From positions 117,454-181,453 of the forward strand of contig CANLZY010000009.1 of assembly GCA_947495685.1 (NCBI GenBank): a stretch of DNA of 64,000 nt. The letters run 5' to 3'. Positions 1 to 10,190 of this stretch are shown one piece after another. Source of the DNA: an uncultured Tropicimonas sp. Its GTDB lineage: Bacteria > Pseudomonadota > Alphaproteobacteria > Rhodobacterales > Rhodobacteraceae. Every line of letters starts with the position of its first letter. The first letter of the stretch is position 1. The translations under genes were made by a program, and so were the position numbers. Under the pieces are notes generated by a model. That model did not search any database. It had not been told where the DNA came from and saw only the letters and a program-made list of their open reading frames with translations.

Positions 1-831
1 GACCACGATCCGGGCATTTGCCCGGTCCGGGTGTCGCTGGTCGACGATCGTGCGGCCGCGCGTGTGCTGCCCGGCAAGCTCCACGGTGATTTCGACCGGG
101 GCGGTCGTGAACAGATCGGGCCGCACCAACAGCGCGGCGGCAACCGGATCGTACAGCGCCATCGCCGGGCGTCCCCGGAGGAGCGCGATATCCAGGTAGC
201 CGCCCAGCAGACCCCGCAACAGCGGGCTGCTGTCGAGGGCGGACACATCGGCCTCGGTGATCTCGACCCTGCGACAGGCATCCAGATCGACCATCAGCAG
301 CGGCACATCGCGGGCCAGAAGGATAGCAAGGGCTTCAGGGTCGGCAGCCGCGTTGAACTCGGCCGAGGCGGTGTGGTTGCCGCGCGTGATGCCCCCGCCC
401 ATCCAGGTGATCTGCCCGATCCTGTTCAGCAGGTCGGGCCGAGACAGCGCAAGGGTGGCAAGGTTGGTCAACGGTCCGAGGGCAAGGATCTGCGCCTGCT
501 CCTGTTCGCCAAGCCAGTCCACCATCGCTGGCAGCGCGGGTGGGAAACGGTCGGTAACGTCCGGCAGGGTTGCCCCGCGGCTTGGAATGCCGTTGGTCCC
601 GAGAACGTATTGCGCCGTCGTGATCTGCCCGAGGATCGCCCGATCGGCTCCGGCCCGGATCGGCATCTGCCAGCCAAAGGCCCGCGCCGCGCCGGCGGCA
701 TTACGGCCCACCTGATCCAGCGGAGCGTTGCCAAAGCAGAGCGACATCCCGTCGATCGCGCGCACCTGCGTGGCAAGCAGGATCGCAAAGATGTCGTCAA
801 CGCCCATGTCGGTGTCGATCCAGACTCCCAT
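1..831 (-). CDS. Nucleoside hydrolase (IunH family), 3' end cut by window edge
   Basis: Reverse-strand translation starts MGVWIDTDMGVDDIFAILLA (Asp-rich nucleoside hydrolase N-terminus) at 831 and stays open to position 1; ATGA overlap with upstream gene. Confidence 0.85.
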   Translation of the reverse strand, partial: MGVWIDTDMGVDDIFAILLATQVRAIDGMSLCFGNAPLDQVGRNAAGAARAFGWQMPIRAGADRAILGQITTAQYVLGTNGIPSRGATLPDVTDRFPPALPAMVDWLGEQEQAQILALGPLTNLATLALSRPDLLNRIGQITWMGGGITRGNHTASAEFNAAADPEALAILLARDVPLLMVDLDACRRVEITEADVSALDSSPLLRGLLGGYLDIALLRGRPAMALYDPVAAALLVRPDLFTTAPVEITVELAGQHTRGRTIVDQRHPDRANARIVV

Positions 832-1823
832 CAGTGGAACCGCACCAGAGATACGGCGGCATCGCGCGGCAGGTCAAAGGCGACCTGCTGGCCGATCTCG
901 TACCGGGAATCTGTAACCGGCACATCGGCCTTGATGGTGCCGAGGGCACTGTCGATCACGTATTCGCGCCGCTCGCCGGCAAAGGACGCCCCGCGCACCT
1001 CGCCCTGATTGGGGCCGCTGCCAAGCACGACCGCGCCCGGCCGCCAGGCCAGTCCGCCACCGGATCCATCCGGAAGAATGGTCTCGAACCCCATGAAATC
1101 AGCGGCGAATCCGGAAACCGGGGAATTGTATATCTCTTCCGCGGAACCGATCTGTTCGATTGCGCCGTCGCGCATCAGCACGATCCGGTCGGCCAGGGCC
1201 AGCGCTTCGGCCTGATCGTGGGTGACAAAGACCATCGTGATGCCGGTGTCGCGTTGCACACGTTGCAGTTCGGTGCGCATTTCAAGCCGCAGGCGGGCGT
1301 CGAGATTCGACAGCGGTTCGTCCAGCAGCAGCACCTTTGGTTTCATCACCAGCGACCGCGCAAGCGAAACCCGCTGTTGCTGGCCACCCGACAGGTCTGC
1401 GGGCTGTCGCTTGGAAAACTCGGTCAGACCAACCGTCTCCAGCCCGGCCATTACCTTGGAATCGAGGTCCGCCTCGTGCCGCAATCGCAGACCGAATGCG
1501 ACGTTTTCGTAGACACTCAGGTGCGGAAACAGCGCATAGGACTGGAACACCAACCCGACCTCGCGGCGGCTGGGCGGCATCCGGGTCACATCGCGCCCGT
1601 CGATATGGACCGAGCCGCCGCGCGGGGTCAGCAACCCGGCGATGGCGCGCATCGTCGTCGTCTTGCCGCACCCCGAGGGGCCAAGCAGGGCGATCAACTC
1701 GCCCTTGTGGATGTTTAGGTTCAGGCGGTCGACGGCTATGGTCTTGTCATAGCCGAGCGTGAGATCCTTGAGAGCGACGAAGTCATACATAGCGCGACAA
1801 TCCGATAAACCGTTCAGCGGCAA
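831..1823 (-). CDS. ABC transporter ATP-binding protein, polyamine/PotA-like
   Basis: Walker A GPSGCGKTT, signature LSGGQQQRVSLARS, Walker B VLLLDEP, C-terminal TOBE-like region. Confidence 0.9.
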   Translation of the reverse strand: MPLNGLSDCRAMYDFVALKDLTLGYDKTIAVDRLNLNIHKGELIALLGPSGCGKTTTMRAIAGLLTPRGGSVHIDGRDVTRMPPSRREVGLVFQSYALFPHLSVYENVAFGLRLRHEADLDSKVMAGLETVGLTEFSKRQPADLSGGQQQRVSLARSLVMKPKVLLLDEPLSNLDARLRLEMRTELQRVQRDTGITMVFVTHDQAEALALADRIVLMRDGAIEQIGSAEEIYNSPVSGFAADFMGFETILPDGSGGGLAWRPGAVVLGSGPNQGEVRGASFAGERREYVIDSALGTIKADVPVTDSRYEIGQQVAFDLPRDAAVSLVRFH

Positions 1824-2562
1824 AGATGATGCCGATCGACATGACGGCCAGCAGCGCAGACAGCGCCGCGACCGAGGGGTCGTAGTTGATTTCCATGTAG
1901 GCGATCATGTCGATGGGCAGTGTGCGCAGCCCCGGCCCCGACAGGAACAGCGACACCGGCACCTGGTTGAAGCTGGTCACAAAGCCAAGGATGAACGCCG
2001 CCAGCACGCCCCCCCGGATGTTGGGCAACACGATCCGGCGAAAGGCGCCAAAGCGGGAGCAGCCGAGCAACAGCGCGGCCTCCTCCATGTCGACCCGCAG
2101 GTTTTCCATGCTGGCCGACACGACGCGCACCGCATAGGGCAACACCAACGCGGTATGGGCAAAGAACAGGGCCGGTCCGATGCCGACGCCAAGCGGGATC
2201 ACGAAATAGCGCAGCAGCGCCAGGCCGACGATGATGCCCGGCACGATGATCGGCGACGACACGATCAGCTTGACCGCTTCGGCGCCCGGCACCTTGAAGC
2301 GCGTCATCGCATAGGCGGCGGGCACCCCGAGCACCAGCGCGGTGATGGTGCCGAACACGGCCAGGAACATCGAGACGGCAAAACTGGCGCGAAAGCTCTC
2401 GATCGTGAATACCTTGATGAACCACTTCAGCGACAGCCCCTGTGGCGGAAAGGCGAGGTTGTTACCGGCCGACAAGGCCGCCGCGATGATGATCAGGAAC
2501 GGCCCGATCAGGAAGGTCAGGGTCAGGCCAAGGATCAGCCATGTGGACAGGCGGCTGTTCAT
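1783..2562 (-). CDS. ABC transporter permease, PotC-like
   Basis: Multi-span protein in operon with PotA-like ATPase; EAA-like loop MEEAALLLGCSRFGAFRRIVLPNI. Confidence 0.85.
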   Translation of the reverse strand: MNSRLSTWLILGLTLTFLIGPFLIIIAAALSAGNNLAFPPQGLSLKWFIKVFTIESFRASFAVSMFLAVFGTITALVLGVPAAYAMTRFKVPGAEAVKLIVSSPIIVPGIIVGLALLRYFVIPLGVGIGPALFFAHTALVLPYAVRVVSASMENLRVDMEEAALLLGCSRFGAFRRIVLPNIRGGVLAAFILGFVTSFNQVPVSLFLSGPGLRTLPIDMIAYMEINYDPSVAALSALLAVMSIGIIFAAERFIGLSRYV

Positions 2563-3056
2563 GCTGCGGCACCTTTTGCGGTGGGGTGGAAAAGAAAGCG
2601 GTGAATCACGCCGTCGTCATCGTCGAGTGTACTGTGGTCGGTGAACTGCAAAGTGTCGGTGGTGCGTTTCCAAAACGCCTTGGCGGGCATGTTGGCCTTG
2701 CTGATCCACATCTCCCACCAGCCTGGATGTGCAGCAAACGCGGCAAGGGCGGCGGCCCGGCCGATGCCCTGTCTCTGGGCCTCGGGCGCGACGTAGAACT
2801 CGCCAATGGCGGCATCCACAGATTGGCCAGAATGCGAATTCCGGTTGATCAGCGCGAAACCGGCGATTTGGTCGTCTTTGCAGATCAGATAGGGGTGGCG
2901 GTTGGGTTCGGTCCAATACAGATCAAGCTCTGGCGGCAGCCGATCAACAAAGCTTTCAGGGTCATCAAGGACGTTCAGGCTGGCGAGCCCATGGATATAG
3001 CGTTTGATCAAGCCGGCGAGGGCAGGCTTTTCGCCTGGTGTCGCAAGGCGGATCAT
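2559..3056 (-). CDS. GNAT-family N-acetyltransferase
   Basis: GEFYVAPEAQRQGIGRAAALAAF acetyl-CoA binding motif; overlaps both neighbouring permease genes. Confidence 0.8.
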   Translation of the reverse strand: MIRLATPGEKPALAGLIKRYIHGLASLNVLDDPESFVDRLPPELDLYWTEPNRHPYLICKDDQIAGFALINRNSHSGQSVDAAIGEFYVAPEAQRQGIGRAAALAAFAAHPGWWEMWISKANMPAKAFWKRTTDTLQFTDHSTLDDDDGVIHRFLFHPTAKGAAA

Positions 3057-3883
3057 TTGCGGGACTTCCGCGCGGTTGCGAGCCGCTTGAGCAGCAGGTT
3101 GGCAGAGAAGCTCATGACGATCAGGATCATCGCGATGACACTTGCAGCAACAAAGTCATTTGCCACTGTAACGCGCTGATACAGAAGCGTTTCCAGCATC
3201 AGGACCTTGGAGCCGCCAAGAATGGCGGGGGTGATGTAGGCAGTCATCGAGCCGGTAAAGACCAGTGTGCCGCCGATCACCAGCCCTTCGCGGGTCAGCG
3301 GCAGGATCACCCGCCAGAAGACCTGGAACCAGTTGGCGCCAAGGATACGGGCGGCGGGAACGGCATCGCGCGGCATGTTTTCCATTGCCGAGACCAGCGA
3401 GATGATCATCAGCGGCAGAAACAGCTGCAACAGGCCGATAAACACGGCAGTTTCGGTGAACAGGATGCGCAGCGGCGTGTCGATGATGCCCAGATCGACC
3501 AGAAACTTGTTGATGAAGCCGGTGCGCCCGAGGATCACCAGCCAGGCATAGGTTCGCGCAACGGGCGAGATCATCAGTGGCAAGGTCACAAGCCCGAACA
3601 TCCGCCCACGCGAGGTGGGCGGCAGGCTGACGATGGCAAAGGCGGCGGCGTAGCCGACAACCGCCGACACCCCGGCGACAAGAGCGCCAAGTCTGAGCGT
3701 CCGGAAAAAGACGGTCTGGTTGCGGGGAGAGGCGAAGAACTCGCCATAGGCCGAGACCGACCAGCCGTTCTCGGTCTGGAAGGCTTCAGCCAGCAAAATG
3801 CCGACCGGCAGCAGGAAAAGCGCCGCGGCGAAGATCGCCGCGGGCAGGACCAAAGCCAGACCGATTGCCCGGTTTTCAAACAT
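3053..3883 (-). CDS. ABC transporter permease, PotB-like
   Basis: Multi-span protein; EAA-like loop AARILGANWFQVFWRVILPLTREG. Confidence 0.85.
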   Translation of the reverse strand: MFENRAIGLALVLPAAIFAAALFLLPVGILLAEAFQTENGWSVSAYGEFFASPRNQTVFFRTLRLGALVAGVSAVVGYAAAFAIVSLPPTSRGRMFGLVTLPLMISPVARTYAWLVILGRTGFINKFLVDLGIIDTPLRILFTETAVFIGLLQLFLPLMIISLVSAMENMPRDAVPAARILGANWFQVFWRVILPLTREGLVIGGTLVFTGSMTAYITPAILGGSKVLMLETLLYQRVTVANDFVAASVIAMILIVMSFSANLLLKRLATARKSRK

Positions 3884-3886
3884 CGC

Positions 3887-4915
3887 TTACTTCACGACCT
3901 TCGTGTTCCACTGCTCGAGCCAGCTGTCGCGGTTGTCGAGGATGGTCTCGGCCGACAGAAGGTCAAGCTGGGCGACGGTGCCGGCGCCATAGGTCAGGTT
4001 TGCGGCAACCTCGTCAGAGACCGTGACCTCGGCATTGGCAGGGCTGTCGATCAGCGCGTTGGCCAGTGCGGTCTGGACCTCGGTCGAGAGCCAGTAGTCC
4101 ATGAACTGCAGCGCAAGCTCCTCGTTGCCGTTGTTGGCGGTCATCACCATGACGTTCATGCCACCGGTCTGGCCTTCCTTGGGGGTGGCCCAGGCCATCG
4201 GGAAGCCATTGTCCTTGAACCGTCCCCAGGCAAACCGACCGACGGGCGCGGCCCAGATCTCTTCCTGCTGCATCAGTTGGGCGAGTTGGGAAGAGCGGAC
4301 GTAAAAGGTGACGATATCGTCGGCCTTTTCGCCAACAGCCTCGATCGGGGCGGCCAGCGAAGTGTCTGTCTCCCCCATCGCCTTGCCGATCATGTAGAGC
4401 GCCGGTGGGCCCTGGTTGGTCGTGACGTCCGGCAGGGCGACGTTGCCGGCCAGTTCGGGCGACAGCAGGTCGGCCCAGCTGTCCACTGTCACCTTGTCCG
4501 AGCGATAGGCGATGGAGGTCGCGTAGAAGGTGTAGCCGACGCCCATGTTGTCGCCGAGCGGATCCTTGGCGATGTCGTACAGCTTGTCATAGTTCGACAG
4601 CGCCGCGACATCGACCGGCTGCAACAGCCCCTTGCGGGCCGCGCCGAGTGCGTCGTGGGTGGACAGAACCGCCATGTCGATGACGGGGGCGTCCTTGTTG
4701 GCCTCGATCTTGGCCATCCGCTCGACCGAGTTGCCGGTTTCGACGACGATCTTGCAGCCGCAGATCTCTTCGAACGGCTTGTAGACCAGCTCCTGGAACG
4801 CGTCCTGCGAGAAACTGTAGACCGAGATGGTCAGTGTCTTGTCGGCGGCCAGGGCGGCAGCGCTCAGGGCCAGCGTCGAGGCGCCTGCGAGTATCAGGGT
4901 CTTCATCATCGTCAC
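3887..4915 (-). CDS. ABC transporter extracellular solute-binding protein (PotD-like class)
   Basis: Signal peptide MMKTLILAGASTLALSAAALAA, periplasmic binding fold, operon position. Confidence 0.85.
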   Translation of the reverse strand: MTMMKTLILAGASTLALSAAALAADKTLTISVYSFSQDAFQELVYKPFEEICGCKIVVETGNSVERMAKIEANKDAPVIDMAVLSTHDALGAARKGLLQPVDVAALSNYDKLYDIAKDPLGDNMGVGYTFYATSIAYRSDKVTVDSWADLLSPELAGNVALPDVTTNQGPPALYMIGKAMGETDTSLAAPIEAVGEKADDIVTFYVRSSQLAQLMQQEEIWAAPVGRFAWGRFKDNGFPMAWATPKEGQTGGMNVMVMTANNGNEELALQFMDYWLSTEVQTALANALIDSPANAEVTVSDEVAANLTYGAGTVAQLDLLSAETILDNRDSWLEQWNTKVVK

Positions 4916-5895
4916 TTCTCCATGTTGGGGGTGGCTTCTTGTGGTTTCGGGGCTGGTCCGGTTGAGGCGCGGACCAGCAGGCTCATCGGGATGACCTGTG
5001 CGGGCGGCCGCGGCGCACCGCGCAACTGCGAGATCAGGTAGGCGACCGCCGTAGCGGCGATTGCAGGCATGTTCTGCGCAATCGTGGTCAGGCCGGGGGT
5101 GATCCGAGCCGAGAAACTGAGGTCATCGAACCCGACAACGCTGACGTCACCGGGCACCGACAGGCCGGCCCCCTGCAACTGGGTCAAGGCGGTCAACGCA
5201 TGCAGGTCGGACGTTGCGACGACGGCAGTTGCTCCCTGACGGACCAGGCTGGCAAAATCCGGCGTGCCATCTTCGAGCCAGATCACCCGAACCTGCGCGG
5301 TCGTGGTCAGTGCGGCTTGCATGCCAGAGATCCGATCGCTCTGCACCGAGGATCGGCGGCTTTGCCCAAGCAGGATCAGGTTCCGGTGCCCGAGTGCCAG
5401 AAGATGCTCCACCGCCACCCGCCCGCCTGCGCAATGATCGGCGCAGACCGAGTTGCCCGGCGAGGAGACCGCGTCGATGATGGCCACCGGCAGCGATGTG
5501 TCGCTGACACGCGTTCCACGACAGGGCACGACGACGATCCCGTCCGCCCCGCGCTCGATCATGCGGTCCACGGCCTCGGATTGGGCGGCGGCGTCGCCAT
5601 GGGAATCGGCAATCAGGATTCCGTGCCCCGATTCTGCGGCGGCGGCTTCGATGGCCTGCGCAAAGGCCGGGAACAACGGGTTCGAGATGTCCGGCAGAAC
5701 CAGCCCCAGAACGCCGCTGCGGCCCGTCCGCAAGGCACGCCCCGCGCCGCTGGGCAGGTAGCCAATCTCCTGAATTTTCTCGCGGATCATCTGCCGGGTC
5801 TTTTCGGAGACCCGCCCGTTTCCGGACAGCGCATTGGAAACCGTCGCGGTCGACACGCCAAGTTCGCGCGCGATGTCCTTCAGCTTAGGTTTCAT
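4912..5895 (-). CDS. LacI-family transcriptional regulator
   Basis: N-terminal MKPKLKDIARELGVSTATVSNALSGNGRVSEKTR LacI HTH. Confidence 0.93.
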   Translation of the reverse strand: MKPKLKDIARELGVSTATVSNALSGNGRVSEKTRQMIREKIQEIGYLPSGAGRALRTGRSGVLGLVLPDISNPLFPAFAQAIEAAAAESGHGILIADSHGDAAAQSEAVDRMIERGADGIVVVPCRGTRVSDTSLPVAIIDAVSSPGNSVCADHCAGGRVAVEHLLALGHRNLILLGQSRRSSVQSDRISGMQAALTTTAQVRVIWLEDGTPDFASLVRQGATAVVATSDLHALTALTQLQGAGLSVPGDVSVVGFDDLSFSARITPGLTTIAQNMPAIAATAVAYLISQLRGAPRPPAQVIPMSLLVRASTGPAPKPQEATPNMEK

Positions 5896-6266
5896 GGCGA
5901 GACATTGGCAGCGTCCGACAAAGTCTGGAAAATCGTTTAAGCAAACCTATCCGCAGGCAGTGACTTGTCAACCCTGACGATAGCGACACATCGCTTCGAA
6001 CGCACTGTCGGACGCTCTGGCTGACTTTGTTTTATCGTTTATTTACCTATAATTAGAATTCGATCTTCCCACGCCTTTCACCCTCATGCCCGTCGTCCTG
6101 GCACTCTGTCAGCGACGTGTCTTTTCCGATTGCTTCATTCTTTGGCGCATTTGCATTGGCCCTGCCCGCTTGACGATCACTCGGCCGAAACCAGGCTGCC
6201 TCCCGCCCAAACCCGGAATCGAAAAGCGTGCCCAGCGAAAAAACCGATGCCGGCGGGTGCGCGAGA

Positions 6267-7118
6267 TCAAAGGGCGATCACCATGCCATCGGTCCCGATC
6301 CGAACGTCACCCTGCCATTCCGAGGCGACCTCGGCCTTCCAGTCGGCTGCGGAGAAGGACGGGTCATCGCCCGGCACCAGGTGATTCAGGGCGAGGATTC
6401 CGACACCGGCCTCGCGGGCGATCACGCCTGTCTGCGCCGCCGGGCAATGGCTGCGCAGCAGGTGGGTCTTCAATCGATCATCGCCGTTTCCAACCCGCGC
6501 GCAGAGCGCATCCACCCCGCGCATCAACATCGCCTCGTGCACCAGCAGATCCGCGTCCTTGGCGAAGACGGACATTTCGTCCATGAAGGCGGTGTCGCCG
6601 GAGAATACCACCACCGTGCCGTCGGCCTCGAACCGCAGGGCATAGCTGTCGACAATCGGAGGATGCTGGTTGCGCAGTGTGGATACCGACAATCCATCGA
6701 TGCCCTGCACCTCGCCCTCTGTCAAAAGCCGCAGATCGATCATCTGGCGCAGGTCGGGCCGGCCCTCGTCAGCGATCCGCAGTTCGATGTCGTCGGCCAT
6801 CGAGTCCCAAAATCCGTCGAAGTATCGTTTCAGACCAGCCGGTCCGATCACCGTCACCTTGCGCTTCAGGCCTGCCGTCCAGGCAGTGTGCAAGAGCGGA
6901 CCGAGTTCGAGGTAGTGATCGGAATGCAGGTGGGTGATGAAGATCACCTCGATCTCGTGTAGCCCGATGCCTTGGGCAATGACACCCGCTGAAACGCCAA
7001 GCCCGGCATCGACGAGGAAAATCCGCCCGCCCATCTGCAACAGGGTCGAGGTCGGCATCGAAGACCCCGGGCGGATCGCCGGGCCGCCCTTCACACCCAG
7101 AAGTGCCACTTTTGCCAC
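6267..7118 (-). CDS. MBL-fold metallo-hydrolase (RNase Z/arylsulfatase-like)
   Basis: THLHSDHYLELGPLLHTAW motif; GTG start at 7118 preceded by AGGGAGA; track ORF extends to 7217. Confidence 0.8.
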   Translation of the reverse strand: MAKVALLGVKGGPAIRPGSSMPTSTLLQMGGRIFLVDAGLGVSAGVIAQGIGLHEIEVIFITHLHSDHYLELGPLLHTAWTAGLKRKVTVIGPAGLKRYFDGFWDSMADDIELRIADEGRPDLRQMIDLRLLTEGEVQGIDGLSVSTLRNQHPPIVDSYALRFEADGTVVVFSGDTAFMDEMSVFAKDADLLVHEAMLMRGVDALCARVGNGDDRLKTHLLRSHCPAAQTGVIAREAGVGILALNHLVPGDDPSFSAADWKAEVASEWQGDVRIGTDGMVIAL

Positions 7119-7511
7119 GTTGATCTCCCTTTTTGGCATCGATTGGACCATCCGCGTTGGCGAAACGGCTTTCACCGGACAGCCCGCACCGCGTCCCCGG
7201 ATCAGGCAATCGCGCATGCCGCGCCGCGGTCCACAACCATGCTTGCGCGTCCGGCCCCCGGCCGCAAGCCTTTGCCCGCCCTGCCCCCCCGGGCACGATC
7301 AGGGCCATGGCGCGGCCGAATGCCGGACCGGACCTGTCTGGCACGGGGCATCAGCCGGGACGACGGATTGCGCCCGTTTTCGCGCTCGCCGGGGTGGCAT
7401 TCGCCCTGTAGGCTTCTCCAGAGAAGATTTTGCCATGTCACGAATTTTTGTCACGGTCCTGACCGAAACGGGTCCGACGCCAGATTGATCTGCACGCCTT
7501 CGGAGGGCCAC

Positions 7512-8243
7512 ATGCCTGACCAAACCGACGCCTTTCTGCACCACCCGGAACTTCGGGAACAGATCGTCGACCCGCTCGGATCGTTTTTTCGCGACTTCGA
7601 TGTCGAGGCCATGATCGACAAGCATCCTGAACTGGAATCTGCCCGCGACTGGATACATCCGCAGGACGAACGTGACAGCCTTCGCGCGCGGACGCTGGCC
7701 GAACACGACAGCGGCGACCTTTGGGTGTTTGCTTTCGGATCACTGATGTGGGACCCGGCGTTTCATTTTGCCGAGGTGCGCCGCGCCACGGTCCCGGGGT
7801 ATTCGCGCCATTTCATCCTTCTGGACGTCCATGGCGGGCGGGGCACCAAGGAGGCGCCGGGCCTGATGGCAGCGCTGGATCGCGGCGGATCCTGTGAGGG
7901 GCTGGCGTTCAGGATCCGGGCCGAGGATGTCGATACCGAAACCGAGATCCTGTGGCGACGCGAAATGATCGGCCCGGGTTACGTTCCGACCTATGTGACG
8001 GCAGACCTCGATGGCCAATCGCAAACGACCCTGACGTTTGTGGCAGATCATGCGGCAGAGGCGATCAACCTGACCTTGACGCGCGCGGACCAAATCCATC
8101 TGATCGCCAACGGCGCCGGGATTTTGGGCTCCAGCAAGGCGTATCTGGCCAATATCGTCAACCACTTCGAGACCCTTGGCATCGTCGATTCCGATTGCAC
8201 GGCCTTGCTGCAGGAGGTTGAAGATTATCTTGCCGCACAGTGA
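7512..8243 (+). CDS. ChaC-like gamma-glutamylcyclotransferase
   Basis: DLWVFAFGSLMWDPAFHFAEVRRATVPGYSRHF; start MPDQTD chosen from within the longer track ORF. Confidence 0.85.
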   Translation: MPDQTDAFLHHPELREQIVDPLGSFFRDFDVEAMIDKHPELESARDWIHPQDERDSLRARTLAEHDSGDLWVFAFGSLMWDPAFHFAEVRRATVPGYSRHFILLDVHGGRGTKEAPGLMAALDRGGSCEGLAFRIRAEDVDTETEILWRREMIGPGYVPTYVTADLDGQSQTTLTFVADHAAEAINLTLTRADQIHLIANGAGILGSSKAYLANIVNHFETLGIVDSDCTALLQEVEDYLAAQ

Positions 8244-8279
8244 CCCGCAGGGTCGTGCCCAACGCACGAGGTTGAACCA

Positions 8280-9392
8280 ATGAGCGATCCGATACCCTTC
8301 TTCGACGGGCACAATGATTTCCTGTTGCGGTTGATGATGTCCCCCGATCCGCGAGAGGACACCTGGCTGGGAACGGAGCATAAGGGTCATCTCGATCTGG
8401 CGCGGATGCAACAGGCCGGGTTTGCGGGTGGCCTTTTCGCGATCTTCGTGCCGCCCGTGTCGAGTGGCCCGCCGCCCGATTTCAAGGCGATGATGGCCAA
8501 TCCGCCCTACGACATCCCGATGCCGCCGCTGATGACCCATGATGTCGCCCAATCCACGGCGCTGACCATGGCGGGGTTGATGCACTGGATGGAACGCACA
8601 GCACCCGCGGCGTTCAAGGTCTGTCGCAGCGCCGACGACATCCGCACGGCAATAGCCAAGGGCACCATCGCCGGCGTCATGCACATGGAAGGCGCCGAGG
8701 CGATCGGGCCGGACCTGGATGCGCTCTATCTGTTCCACGACATGGGGCTGCGGTCGCTCGGCCCGGTATGGAGCCGCCCGACGATCTTTGGCCACGGGGT
8801 CCCGATGGCCTTTCCCGGCACGCCGGATATCGGGCCGGGGCTGACCGAAACGGGCAAGGACCTGGTACGGCTTTGCAACGAACTGGGCATCCTGATCGAC
8901 CTGTCGCACATGAACGAGGCCGGTTTCAACGACGTCGCGGCGGTGTCGACCGCGCCGCTGGTCGCGACCCATTCCAACGCCTTTGCCCACAGCGCCTCGC
9001 CCCGCAACCTGACCGATCGGCAGTTGCACCAGATCCGCGACACCGGCGGACTGGTCGGCCTGAACTTTGCCACGTTCTACCTGCACCCCGATGGCAGCCC
9101 ATCGCCCGAGATGGGCTGGGACACGATGATCCGGCACATGGACCACCTGATCGAACACCTGGGCGAAGACCACGTGGGACTTGGCTCCGATTTCGACGGC
9201 TGCATCATCCCGAACCTGATCGGCGATGTGACCGGGGTGCAGCCCCTGCTGCAGGCATTCGCAGACCATGGCTATGACGACGCCCTGCTTTCCAAGCTCG
9301 CCAGTGCCAACTGGCTGGCGTGTCTGGACCGCAGCCTGATCGGCACCAGTGAACACGAACAAAGGCAAGGCCCGGGGAACGCTGAGCCCTGA
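8280..9392 (+). CDS. Membrane dipeptidase (peptidase M19 family)
   Basis: PFFDGHNDFLLR, MHMEGAEAIG, DLSHMNEAGFNDV, VATHSNAFAHSASPRNLTDRQ, GLGSDFDG. Confidence 0.9.
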   Translation: MSDPIPFFDGHNDFLLRLMMSPDPREDTWLGTEHKGHLDLARMQQAGFAGGLFAIFVPPVSSGPPPDFKAMMANPPYDIPMPPLMTHDVAQSTALTMAGLMHWMERTAPAAFKVCRSADDIRTAIAKGTIAGVMHMEGAEAIGPDLDALYLFHDMGLRSLGPVWSRPTIFGHGVPMAFPGTPDIGPGLTETGKDLVRLCNELGILIDLSHMNEAGFNDVAAVSTAPLVATHSNAFAHSASPRNLTDRQLHQIRDTGGLVGLNFATFYLHPDGSPSPEMGWDTMIRHMDHLIEHLGEDHVGLGSDFDGCIIPNLIGDVTGVQPLLQAFADHGYDDALLSKLASANWLACLDRSLIGTSEHEQRQGPGNAEP

Positions 9393-9941
9393 TTGGCTGC
9401 GCACGGCGCTTGCTGCAAGCGATCACCGGATCGTTCAAGCAAGCCCCTTGCCGCGCCGCGCCCACTGACGTTCACCAACCGCGTCTGCCGCCGCTGTGTC
9501 GAGGACGGTGTCGCCGACATCCTGAAGGCGGGCGCCTCACATCTGCGTCGCACCGGTTCCGGCACCGGGGCGCAATGTCTTGCGTCCAAGGGCCCGGCGC
9601 ACCCTGCCCCAAGACCCAGTACGGCACCCACCTCGTCGTCAGCGGTTGGTTTCGCCGATGGTCCGTTCGTTTGCCATCAATTCCCCAGAAACCTTCCGCC
9701 GAGTTCGTGAAACCGGGCACAAGTCATCGGACATCTCTGATCGACGCCGCGGCAGGGTCGATACAGGCTGAAACCCGCGACAAGTCTGGCGCACCGCAGG
9801 ATCGTGCGACCGCCGGCAAGCTAACCGTTGCCTCTGACGCGCAATGCTTTCCACCATCGGCATTCGGACGGGCAATCCCCTTGCCCCAGATGAACAGATG
9901 CAGAGGATTCGCGACATTCAAATGGACCCCGGCAGAGAAAA

Positions 9942-10154
9942 ATGACAACACTCAAGCACGTTATGAACGGACTCCGCCGGCACCTGGGGACGAAGGAGGT
10001 GGAAGAGGACCGGGACAAACTGACCGGGAAACCGGACAGGAACCAGTGCAAATGCCCGTTCGAAAAGTGCGCCGAGGACGTTGGCAACACCGCCCAGGGG
10101 ATCGGCGCCACAATGAAGGCGGCCCATGACCGCGCAACGAAGGCGGATAGCTGA
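9942..10154 (+). CDS. Small hypothetical protein (70 aa, charged)
   Basis: ORF directly upstream of mscS-like gene, same strand; no recognised motif. Confidence 0.35.
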   Translation: MTTLKHVMNGLRRHLGTKEVEEDRDKLTGKPDRNQCKCPFEKCAEDVGNTAQGIGATMKAAHDRATKADS

Positions 10155-10190
10155 TACGTAGTCTGGGCCTGATGTTTCGAGGAGACACTA

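Noticed and set aside
3038-5041. 667-aa plus-strand ORF
   Set aside because: Antisense to the permease/binding-protein/LacI genes; low-complexity His/Gln/Arg/Asp composition typical of high-GC shadow frames
9393-9941. Several overlapping ORFs between the dipeptidase and MscS genes
   Set aside because: Mutually overlapping frames with no motifs or clear ribosome-binding sites; treated as intergenic
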